NCBI GenBank assembly: GCA_013812695.1
Contig: JACCSZ010000014.1
Span: 1-21,067, forward strand
Length of the DNA: 21,067 nucleotides
Source: Gemmatimonadales bacterium
GTDB taxonomy: Bacteria > Gemmatimonadota > Gemmatimonadetes > Gemmatimonadales > GWC2-71-9
Direction: 5' to 3'
The position numbers and the translations under genes were made by a program. Of the stretch, positions 14,830-21,067 are shown piece by piece. Position 1 is the stretch's first letter. The number at the start of each line of letters is the position of its first letter. A model generated the notes under the pieces. The model was not told where the DNA came from. It did not search any database and saw only the letters and a list, made by a program, of their open reading frames with translations.

Positions 14830-16737
14830 ATGGCACCTGACGCTCATCTGCCCGTGGCGAGCAGGATACGGAACCGGTACCTGTTCGCTTCGGACGCACT
14901 GCTGTTTGCTTCCGCGACGATTCTGGCATTCGCGCTCCGCTTCGAGGGATTCGAGTGGGGGCCGTACCACAACCATTCCGCACTCCTGTTCCTCCTGGCG
15001 GCCCTTCCCCTCAAACTCGCGATCTTCTGGAGAGTCGGCATCTACCGGCGGCTCTGGCGCTACGCCGGCATCGTGGACATCGAACGCCTGATCTCCGCGT
15101 CGACGGCCTCCGGACTGCTGGGGCTGGTCCTGGGTGCCTGGGTGCTGCCTGGCCTCGGGCTCACCGTCATGCGGGTGCCGCTCAGCGTGCTCTTTATGGA
15201 CGGCCTCCTGACGGCCGCGTTTGCGGCGGGCCCCCGGTTCGCCGTTCGCGCTTTCGGCCGCCGGCGCCAGCAGCACCGCCTGCTCGACGCCCGTCGCGCG
15301 CTCATTGTGGGGGCAGGCGCCGCGGGCGAAATGATCGTCAAGGAGCTGATGGCTCACCCGGCGATCCGGCTCAACCCGATCGGGTTCGTGGACGACGACC
15401 GCTCCAAGCACGGCCATCGGATGTGCGACCTGCCGGTGCTGGGCCCGCTCGCGGCGCTTCCCGACCTGTTGCTGAGCCACGAGATCGACGAGGTCGTGAT
15501 CGCCATGCCGCGGGCACCCGGAGCGGTGGTGCGGCAGGTGGTCCGCGCGGCGCTCGAAGGGGGCGTCAAGACGCGGACTGTGCCCGCGATGTTCGACATC
15601 ATCTCGGGGCGCGTGAGCGTGGCGTCGCTCCGGCAGGTCGAGATTCAGGACCTGCTCCGGCGGGAGCCGATCCAGACGGATCTCGACCTGGTCCGGAGCC
15701 TCGCCACGGGCGAGACGGTGCTGGTGACGGGCGCGGGGGGATCGATCGGCAGCGAGCTTTGCCGCCAGCTCGCCCGACTCGAGCCCGCGCAGGTCGTTCT
15801 GCTCGGACACGGGGAGAACTCGATCTTCGACGTGCTGGGCGAGCTGACGGAGCGGTTCCCGACGCTGACTGCGGTGCCCGTCATCGCGGATGTGCGCGAC
15901 CGGGAGCGGCTGCGGCAGGTGTTCGCCCAGTATCGGCCGTACTCGGTGTTTCACGCCGCGGCGCACAAGCACGTGCCGCTCATGGAGGGGAACATCGCGG
16001 AGGCGGTGACCAACAACGTCCTCGGCACCCGGAACGTGGCGGAGCTCTCGGCGGAGTTCGGTGTCGAACACCTCGTGATGATCTCGACCGACAAGGCGGT
16101 CCGGCCCACCAACATCATGGGCGCCACCAAACGGGTGGCGGAACAGATCGTCCAGGAGATCGCCGAGTCGCACGAGCGGAAGTTCGTCGCCGTCCGGTTC
16201 GGGAACGTCCTCGGCAGCCGGGGCAGCGTGGTCCCAACCTTCCTCCGGCAGATCCAGGACGGCGGCCCGGTGACCGTGACGCACCCCGAAATGCGGCGCT
16301 ACTTCATGACGATTCCCGAGGCGGTGCAGCTGGTCCTGCAGGCGGGCGCGATCGGACACGGCGGCGAAGTGTTCGTGCTCGACATGGGAGAGCCCGTCAA
16401 GGTGCTGGACCTGGCCACCGACCTCATCCGCCTGTCGGGACTCGAGGTGGGTACCGACATCGAGATCCGGTTCAGCGGCACCCGGCCGGGCGAAAAGCTG
16501 TACGAGGAGCTGTTCTTCGATTCGGAGAGTGCCGTCGCGACCGACCACCCCAAGGTGCTCCGGGCGCGGAACGGGGTGCTGCCGATCGGATTGAGCGCCG
16601 TGGTGGACGTGCTGGTCGAAGGGGCGCGGAAAGGGCTGCCGGACGACGAAATCCGGGAACTGCTCGTGCGGCTGGTGCCGGACTTCAAGGTGCCCGAGAG
16701 CACCGCCGAGCGCGCGCTGGGGGTGGTGCCGAGCTAG
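14830..16737 (+). CDS. wbpM: UDP-GlcNAc 4,6-dehydratase, membrane-anchored WbpM/CapD type
   Basis: This 635-residue protein has four N-terminal membrane helices (about 19-37, 50-68, 90-110, 115-133). A first Rossmann domain (ALIVGAGAAGEMIV, 157-170) is followed by the catalytic SDR domain with VTGAGGSIGSE (299-309) and AAAHKHVPLMEGNIAEAV (376-393). The active-site stretch is STDKAVRPTNIMGATK (419-434), with Met430 where classical SDRs have Tyr and Lys434 four residues on, as in WbpM. FSGTRPGEKLYEELF (548-562) is the usual C-terminal block. It converts UDP-GlcNAc to UDP-4-keto-6-deoxy-GlcNAc at the inner face of the membrane. The length is normal for the long form. The only Shine-Dalgarno-like string, GGAG at 14813-14816, is 13 bases from the ATG and inside the promoter. 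The gene is separated from its pathway partner by the initiating transferase. Confidence 0.93.
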   Translation: MAPDAHLPVASRIRNRYLFASDALLFASATILAFALRFEGFEWGPYHNHSALLFLLAALPLKLAIFWRVGIYRRLWRYAGIVDIERLISASTASGLLGLVLGAWVLPGLGLTVMRVPLSVLFMDGLLTAAFAAGPRFAVRAFGRRRQQHRLLDARRALIVGAGAAGEMIVKELMAHPAIRLNPIGFVDDDRSKHGHRMCDLPVLGPLAALPDLLLSHEIDEVVIAMPRAPGAVVRQVVRAALEGGVKTRTVPAMFDIISGRVSVASLRQVEIQDLLRREPIQTDLDLVRSLATGETVLVTGAGGSIGSELCRQLARLEPAQVVLLGHGENSIFDVLGELTERFPTLTAVPVIADVRDRERLRQVFAQYRPYSVFHAAAHKHVPLMEGNIAEAVTNNVLGTRNVAELSAEFGVEHLVMISTDKAVRPTNIMGATKRVAEQIVQEIAESHERKFVAVRFGNVLGSRGSVVPTFLRQIQDGGPVTVTHPEMRRYFMTIPEAVQLVLQAGAIGHGGEVFVLDMGEPVKVLDLATDLIRLSGLEVGTDIEIRFSGTRPGEKLYEELFFDSESAVATDHPKVLRARNGVLPIGLSAVVDVLVEGARKGLPDDEIRELLVRLVPDFKVPESTAERALGVVPS

Positions 16738-16771
16738 CTGGTTGGCCGGGCCCCCTCGGTTGCCTCCGCCC

Positions 16772-19426
16772 CTAGCGCCGCGCCACCACGATGATCGTGA
16801 CCAGCGCGCCGAGCAGCTGAGCGGCGGTTGAAACGATGCTGCTGATGTTGCTGGCGGTCTCCTGTGCCGTTCGGGTGGCCACGAACACTACGGCCCCCGC
16901 TCCGGGCCTCGGCACTTTGTCCGCCAATACCGCCCTCCGCTTTACGCCTTCCCGCTCCCCGTTTGGCTGCGTCACGTACGGGTGACGGTTGTCGGCCTCC
17001 TGGGTGTAACCGCCCGCGGCATCCACGTACCAATCCAAGTTCTTACCCGGGGTATACGCCACGGGCCCGGGCGAGTTGACGGCGCCCTGCACCAGCACGA
17101 TCGGGTTGTACTCGGGGATGTGGATCGAGTCGCCGGCCGTGAGGATGAGGTTGTCGCGAAAGTCGCGATCCTCGAGGACCCGTGGGAGGTCGATGCCGAC
17201 CCGCTCGGGCAGCCCGCGCGGCAACGTGTCGAGGGGCTTGGGCGTGGTCACCAGCACGGGCTCGAGCTGATCGGAGCCGGTGGGCCGAGTGCCGACGTAG
17301 GACCGGTAGAACTGGATGCCGCCGGCGTAAGCGTCCTTGGTCAGGCCGCCCGCGCGCTCGATCACGTCGGCCAGACGTTCGGTCTTGAACTTGAGCGAGT
17401 AGCGGCCGGGAGACTTGACCTGCCCGCTCAAGACGATCGTCCGCTGCCGCGACCAGTCGCCCTCGCGCAGCACCAGCACATTGTCGTACGCCTGGAGCGG
17501 CGTGTCGCCCGCTGTGGGCGGTTCGTCCGCGGCCGCGCCGGTGGCCGGACGACCGAACAGAAACGTCGAGTCGAGCGGCACCCGCACGGTTTCGGCGAGG
17601 GTGCCCGGCGGGCGGCTATCGGGCAGCCGGGCGACCTCGGCCTGGAGCTGCGCGTCCTCGGTGAGCCCGTCGGCGAGGAGGACGACGTCGCGCACGGTCA
17701 TCCCTTCGCGGTAGGGCACCCGGCCCGGACGGCGCACCGCCCCGACCACGGCGACGTACCTCTCGGGTAGAAATCCGGTTCGGGAAAACACCCGGATCTC
17801 GTCCTCGTCCTCGAGCGCCAGGTCGTTCCGGAGCCGCCCGGTCGAATCGGCAAAGGCGGACCGAAGCTGGACGTAACTCGAATCCTCGCGCATCCGGGTG
17901 ACCAAGATGCGCCCGAGGTATACGTCGGGTTTGGGACCACCGGCCAGGCGGAGCGCGTCGCTCAGCTTCATGCCGGCCGTATGGCCGACCTCGCCCTCCA
18001 CCCACACATTCCCACGTACGGTGACGTACCCGCGCTGGCGGCCGGCGACGCGGTACACGGTCACCGAGTCGCCCGGCGCCATCGGGACCGCCGGCGCGAT
18101 GCCGGCAGTGAACTGATCGGCGCCGACGGCGACGACCACGCGCGCGCGCCCGGCCACGCCGCGCGATGCCGGCGGCAGGATCCGGTGGATGGTCACCCGC
18201 GCCTCCGCGGCGGAGGGATCGAATCCGCCGGCGTAGGCGATGGCGTCGCGCAACGTCTCCGCGGGCCGGAGCTCGTAGATCGCGGGACGAAGCACCTCGC
18301 CCGAGACGGAGGCGAACCCGCCGTGCACAGGCACGAAGACCACGTCGCCCGACTGCAGCCGCACGTCGGTGGGATTGCTGCCTCGGAGCAGGTATTCGTA
18401 CAGGTCTACGCTGTCAACGAGCGCGCTGCCGCGGCGGATCTGCACGGTGCGGAAGCTGCCGGCGACGGTCGGGCCGCCCGCGGCGTAGAGCGCGGTGAGC
18501 ACGGTGCCGGCGCCCGAGATCTGGTACGCGCCGGGCCGGACCACGTCGCCCGCGACGAACACCTGGATGCTCCGAAGCCGGGCGATCGAGAGCTGAAAGC
18601 GGGTGCTCGCGCCGGCGCCCCGGCGGACGCCGCTGTACACGCGGCCCAGGCGCGCGTACAGCTGGTCCTCGAGCTGGCCCAGTGTGAGGTTGGCGACAAA
18701 GACCTGGCCGACCTGCGGAATGACGACGAAGCCTTCGCGCGTCACATCGAGGGTGTGCGACCGCTCCACGTCGCCCGTCAGGATGAGGACGACGACGTCG
18801 CCGGGCCCGAGCCGGTAATTCTGGTCGACGGGACCGGCCTGCACGGGCTGAAAGCGGGTCGAGCTCCGCCGGAAGGTCTCGATGCCGAACAGCTTGAGCC
18901 CGGCCCCGCGGAGCACGGCCAGGGAATCGGCCAGCGAGTCGGCGCGCAGCGAGTCGGCTTTCAGGAAGCGGAGCGAGTCGAGCAGGGCGCGGATCGAATC
19001 CGAGACCACCAGCGTCGAATCCGTGATCCGGAGCGAATCGGCCTCGGCGTCGCTGAGCACGCCCAAGGCGCGGACCGCATCGAGCGTACGGGGTCCGACC
19101 GTGGCGGCCTGGGTGGTGTCGGCGCCTTTCAGGTATGCATCCAGGAGCGCCTCCGGATATCCCGCGGCGCGAAGCCGGGAGCGAACCTGGTCGGGGGTCA
19201 GGCCGGACTGCAACATTCGCTCGCGCAGCCGGTCCACCAGCTGGGGCTGGGTGCGGAGAATCTCCTCGGCTTCCTCGGGGGTGGGGATCTGCTGTCCGTC
19301 GGTGATTTGTGCCGCCGCGGGAGAGCGGAGCGCCACGAGGATCAGCCCCAGGACGAACCACGCCCTGGCGGGCGGCCATCTGCGCGGGACCGTGTGGGGC
19401 ATGGTCAAACGGCTGTGGGATCTCAT
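16772..19426 (-). CDS. six-SLBB polysaccharide export protein (outer-membrane OPX/Wza type)
   Basis: This 884-residue secreted protein has a signal peptide with hydrophobic core WFVLGLILVAL (23-33) and likely cleavage after SPAAA (35-39); there is no lipobox Cys. A helical segment (50-100) leads to an Asp-Ser-Leu repeat linker (about 128-173). The Poly_export domain follows at 200-270 (YRLGPGDVVVLILTGDV). Six SLBB-like units start near 287, 372, 467, 558, 664 and 777, each opening with a V-x-G-x-V-x-x-P/E-G-x-x pattern and most closing with AGG. The end has a hydrophobic helix (858-884) that, by analogy with Wza, could form an outer-membrane alpha-barrel. It would pass the polymer through the envelope. 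The gene converges on the dehydratase gene with 34 bases between. ATG 19402 (Met9) is an alternative start that still gives a complete signal peptide. Confidence 0.9.
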   Translation of the reverse strand: MRSHSRLTMPHTVPRRWPPARAWFVLGLILVALRSPAAAQITDGQQIPTPEEAEEILRTQPQLVDRLRERMLQSGLTPDQVRSRLRAAGYPEALLDAYLKGADTTQAATVGPRTLDAVRALGVLSDAEADSLRITDSTLVVSDSIRALLDSLRFLKADSLRADSLADSLAVLRGAGLKLFGIETFRRSSTRFQPVQAGPVDQNYRLGPGDVVVLILTGDVERSHTLDVTREGFVVIPQVGQVFVANLTLGQLEDQLYARLGRVYSGVRRGAGASTRFQLSIARLRSIQVFVAGDVVRPGAYQISGAGTVLTALYAAGGPTVAGSFRTVQIRRGSALVDSVDLYEYLLRGSNPTDVRLQSGDVVFVPVHGGFASVSGEVLRPAIYELRPAETLRDAIAYAGGFDPSAAEARVTIHRILPPASRGVAGRARVVVAVGADQFTAGIAPAVPMAPGDSVTVYRVAGRQRGYVTVRGNVWVEGEVGHTAGMKLSDALRLAGGPKPDVYLGRILVTRMREDSSYVQLRSAFADSTGRLRNDLALEDEDEIRVFSRTGFLPERYVAVVGAVRRPGRVPYREGMTVRDVVLLADGLTEDAQLQAEVARLPDSRPPGTLAETVRVPLDSTFLFGRPATGAAADEPPTAGDTPLQAYDNVLVLREGDWSRQRTIVLSGQVKSPGRYSLKFKTERLADVIERAGGLTKDAYAGGIQFYRSYVGTRPTGSDQLEPVLVTTPKPLDTLPRGLPERVGIDLPRVLEDRDFRDNLILTAGDSIHIPEYNPIVLVQGAVNSPGPVAYTPGKNLDWYVDAAGGYTQEADNRHPYVTQPNGEREGVKRRAVLADKVPRPGAGAVVFVATRTAQETASNISSIVSTAAQLLGALVTIIVVARR

Positions 19427-19456
19427 GGAGGTCCGCTACCGAGGGTTGGCGAAGCA

Positions 19457-19482
19457 ATACGTCCCGTACCCGCGTGACGTAT
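19457..19482 (-). promoter_or_regulatory. inverted repeat upstream of the SLBB gene, possible operator
   Basis: ATACGTC (19457-19463) and GACGTAT (19476-19482) are a perfect 7-base inverted repeat with a 12-base spacer, giving 19 bases between half-site centres, close to two helical turns. It ends 31 bases upstream of the proposed ATG at 19426. It could be a binding site for a dimeric regulator or a leader hairpin. No convincing -35/-10 pair was found in the 196-base gap 19427-19622. Confidence 0.35.
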
Positions 19483-19564
19483 CATGCCCTGCTCGTCACA
19501 CCGGCACGATGCAGCCAGCTGTACAGAGCTTCCCTTAGGAGTGGACAGGGTGATCCGGAGAAAC

Positions 19565-19592
19565 GAGGGGCGCGCCGGAAGGCGCGCCCCTC
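19565..19592 (-). terminator. intrinsic terminator after the lipoprotein protease gene
   Basis: GAGGGGCGCGCC (19565-19576) and GGCGCGCCCCTC (19581-19592) form a perfect 12-base stem with a 4-base loop, 30 bases past the stop of the minus-strand gene at 19623. On the minus strand the stem is followed by GTTTCTCC, a short T-rich stretch; the plus side has none. It should isolate the SLBB gene from read-through. Confidence 0.75.
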
Positions 19593-19622
19593 TCGTGCGA
19601 GACTCCGCAGCGAGTTTGCCAG

Positions 19623-20651
19623 CTACCTCAGGCGCTTGGAGGCGTACAGTGCCCGGAGCCCCGCGAGATCCGTCGGCAGCAACTCGTGCTTCTCTCCACC
19701 GAGATAGAACGGATTCATCACCGCCTCGGGATCGAAGACCCGGCCGTTGGGCTGCAGCTTGAACGGCTGGTTCGCGTTCGGCCCCCCGAAGTGGCCGAGG
19801 CCGTGCGTGTGGCCGACTTCGTGAAGCACGATGGACTCGACGTCCTCCGTGGGGCCGAGGAACGTCGAACCCTGGGTCACCCAGGCGAAGCGAGTATTGT
19901 AGAACTGCTCGGTGTAGATCCGGTCCCGATAGCCGTCCAGGCCGTCACCGAGCGCTCCGTCCACGTCCGAAAATGTCCAGGTGACTCCCAGGATCTGCTC
20001 GCTGCCGAGGCAGTCGGCGAAATAGGTGGGCGCCAGCCATCCGCCGAAGAGGTTGTCCGCCACCGGCTCGAAGCTGAGGGCGCCGGTGGCCGGGTCGTAC
20101 GAGTCCAGATTGTCGGCGTCGAGGTCCACCACGTCGACGCACTCGTTATTGGCGTTGCGGATCTCGCCGTCGAGAATGTCGTTGTTCCCCCCATCGTCCG
20201 CCACCCGGGTCGAGTGCAGCACGATGTTTCTGACCTGGTTGTAGGTCTCGTGCGCCCGCAAGAGCGCCGCCAGCACGTCAGCATCGGTGAACGGGGCGCC
20301 GGGCTTGCTGGGATCGTACTGAATCAGATCGGACGCATCGATCGAATATGTGACGCTCCGCGGATTCACCCAGCGGGAGCCGGTGCGAAGCCGGCGGAAC
20401 GGATCGGTGCCCTGACCGAGGCTGAACATCCAGACCTCGTCCAGCCGCCTGGTGCTCCCGGCCGCTGCCAGGCGCGCGTTGACTCGCTCCACGATCTGAA
20501 CGGCGCGCTGCGTCGGCGATCCGTTGAGAGCTGGGGCGGCCTTGGCGAGAGAGGGAGTCAGGGACTGGTCGGCTGAGGGTGAGGCGTGGTCCTGACAGGC
20601 GGCAAGTGCGGCAGCTCCGAGCAGGAGGAGCCCGTAGGCGGGATGTCGCAT
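19623..20651 (-). CDS. matrixin-like zinc metalloprotease lipoprotein
   Basis: This 342-residue protein has a lipoprotein signal peptide with hydrophobic core YGLLLLGAAALAAC and lipid-accepting Cys19. The metzincin zinc motif HEVGHTHGLGH (277-287) supplies His277, His281 and His287 with catalytic Glu278, and Met312 in VMNPFY fits the Met-turn. RWVNPRSVTYSID (93-105) resembles the first strand of matrixin (M10A-type) catalytic domains. Cys171 and Cys214 could form a disulfide. Asp-rich segments around 151-186 and 227-242 may bind calcium. It would sit on the outer face of a membrane and cleave or process proteins; the substrate is unknown. ATG 20651 has GGAG about nine bases before it. It has its own promoter, leader and terminator, so it is not part of the glycan operon, and a link to export is only positional. 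Confidence 0.86.
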   Translation of the reverse strand: MRHPAYGLLLLGAAALAACQDHASPSADQSLTPSLAKAAPALNGSPTQRAVQIVERVNARLAAAGSTRRLDEVWMFSLGQGTDPFRRLRTGSRWVNPRSVTYSIDASDLIQYDPSKPGAPFTDADVLAALLRAHETYNQVRNIVLHSTRVADDGGNNDILDGEIRNANNECVDVVDLDADNLDSYDPATGALSFEPVADNLFGGWLAPTYFADCLGSEQILGVTWTFSDVDGALGDGLDGYRDRIYTEQFYNTRFAWVTQGSTFLGPTEDVESIVLHEVGHTHGLGHFGGPNANQPFKLQPNGRVFDPEAVMNPFYLGGEKHELLPTDLAGLRALYASKRLR

Positions 20652-20678
20652 GCAGCAGTCTCCATGAAATTGGTCGCA

Positions 20679-20717
20679 CGGGTCGCGCGGCTGACGGTGC
20701 GCCGTGGGCGCGACCCG
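20679..20717 (-). promoter_or_regulatory. large stem-loop in the protease leader
   Basis: CGGGTCGCGC (20679-20688) and GCGCGACCCG (20708-20717) form a perfect 10-base stem. The 19-base loop contains a second stem, ACGG (20694-20697) with CCGT (20702-20705), capped by TGCG. It lies between the predicted transcription start near 20771 and the ATG at 20651, ending 27 bases before the start codon. It may stabilise the mRNA, act as an attenuator or bind a regulator; no known riboswitch class is recognised. Confidence 0.5.
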
Positions 20718-20777
20718 CGAGAGAGAGTCGGGTGATGACAGATGCCCCGGTGGACTGGACCCTGCACAGGTCGCCCA

Positions 20778-20806
20778 ATCTTACGTCCGATCCAGCATCC
20801 TGGCAA
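20778..20806 (-). promoter_or_regulatory. sigma70-like promoter of the lipoprotein protease gene
   Basis: Reading the minus strand, TTGCCA (20806-20801) matches the -35 consensus at five of six positions, and TAAGAT (20783-20778) matches the -10 consensus at four of six, with a 17-base spacer. The predicted start near 20771 gives a leader of about 120 bases that contains the stem-loop at 20679-20717. In the rest of the 20652-20935 gap, CCGTAT (20877-20882) and ATACGG (20891-20896) form a small hairpin that might end the gene to the right. Confidence 0.5.
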
Positions 20807-20935
20807 CCTCGACGTGCGAGCCATCACCGCAAGGGTGAGCCAGTCGAAGTCGCGGAGCTCACTCCCGCGTGGACGGCCGTATGCTGGGCGATACGGGTCA
20901 TCCTGTCGCTGCCCTGGCTGCTCGGAAAGGCGTCG

Positions 20936-21067
20936 TCAAGCGGTTGCGTTGGCACCTTTGGCGCTGATGAGCTCGCGCCAGAACCCCAGCGTGCGCTCGG
21001 CGATGGCGGCGTCGGTGTAGGTCTCCATCACTCGGCGGCGGCCGGCTACGCCAAGCCGTTGATGCTC
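20936..21067 (-). CDS. probable GT4 glycosyltransferase, C-terminal end (partial)
   Basis: The last 43 codons and stop of a minus-strand gene that enters from the right edge. The tail has RLGVAGRRRVMETYTDAAIA followed by a Leu/Phe/Trp-containing helix, the pattern found at the end of GT4 (GT-B fold) enzymes, where 'lG.aGR..v...y' precedes a final amphipathic helix. The catalytic domains are outside the window, so donor and role are unknown. It suggests that glycan genes continue to the right on the minus strand. A low-strength hairpin at 20877-20896 lies about 40 bases past its stop. Confidence 0.6.
   Translation of the reverse strand, partial: EHQRLGVAGRRRVMETYTDAAIAERTLGFWRELISAKGANATA

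Noticed and set aside
14737..16548. 603-codon open frame antisense to the 4,6-dehydratase
   Set aside because: The dehydratase on the plus strand has complete family motifs. The antisense product is rich in Arg, His, Glu and Asp without domain motifs, as expected from high-GC third-position bias.
16738..16771. Bidirectional terminator between the convergent genes
   Set aside because: Only a 5-base CCGAG/CTCGG pairing was found, part of it in coding sequence, with no T-run on either side.
17981..19477. 498-codon plus-strand open frame across the SLBB gene
   Set aside because: Composition is that of an antisense shadow; the minus strand encodes clear SLBB and Poly_export domains.
20877..20896. 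Terminator for the right-edge glycosyltransferase
   Set aside because: The 6-base stem lacks a T-run, so it is recorded only as a weak hairpin.
1..21067. CRISPR arrays, tRNA or rRNA genes, insertion sequences, phage or defence genes
   Set aside because: No regularly spaced repeats, cloverleaf-like sequences, transposase motifs or terminal inverted repeats of element size were seen.

Overview
The window is one polysaccharide (O-antigen or exopolysaccharide type) assembly locus from a high-GC bacterium. Its style points to Gemmatimonadota: GC-rich coding with NTGA start/stop overlaps, an export protein carrying Asp-Ser-Leu repeats before its secretin-like part, and a secreted lipoprotein metalloprotease. 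This assignment is inference; no rRNA or other phylogenetic marker is present.

Layout. Positions 1-14657 hold fourteen tightly packed plus-strand genes. In order they are: the end of rfbB (dTDP-glucose 4,6-dehydratase, dTDP-rhamnose route), a SAM methyltransferase, a MurJ/Wzx-type flippase, a zinc-ribbon SAM methyltransferase, a two-domain protein whose second half is a degenerate copy of a glycosyltransferase in the same cluster, a GT2 enzyme, the intact GT8-like enzyme, a second GT2, a GT4, a Wzy/ligase-type membrane protein, a Wzz-type chain-length regulator, a third GT2, a sugar-nucleotide SDR and a WecA/WbpL-type initiating transferase. Position 14830 starts a WbpM/CapD-type 4,6-dehydratase that seems to have its own promoter and may be read from a leaderless transcript. 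On the minus strand, 16772-19426 encodes a large six-SLBB outer-membrane export protein, and 19623-20651 a matrixin-like lipoprotein protease with its own promoter, structured leader and terminator. The right edge holds the C-terminus of another probable glycosyltransferase on the minus strand.

How the parts work together (inferred from families). The dehydratase and the SDR would convert UDP-GlcNAc to UDP-QuiNAc or UDP-FucNAc. The WbpL-like protein would load that sugar phosphate on undecaprenyl phosphate. The GT2, GT4 and GT8 enzymes, some probably using dTDP-rhamnose, would extend the repeat unit. The flippase would move it across the inner membrane, the Wzy-like protein would polymerise it under Wzz control, and the SLBB protein would carry the product through the envelope.

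The least ordinary items are the fusion protein at 3394-4899, whose GT8-like half has Ser-Ser-Ser in place of the Asp-Ser-Asp metal motif and Arg in place of the C-terminal motif His; the probable leaderless start of the dehydratase; and two inverted-repeat structures in the leaders of the minus-strand genes.
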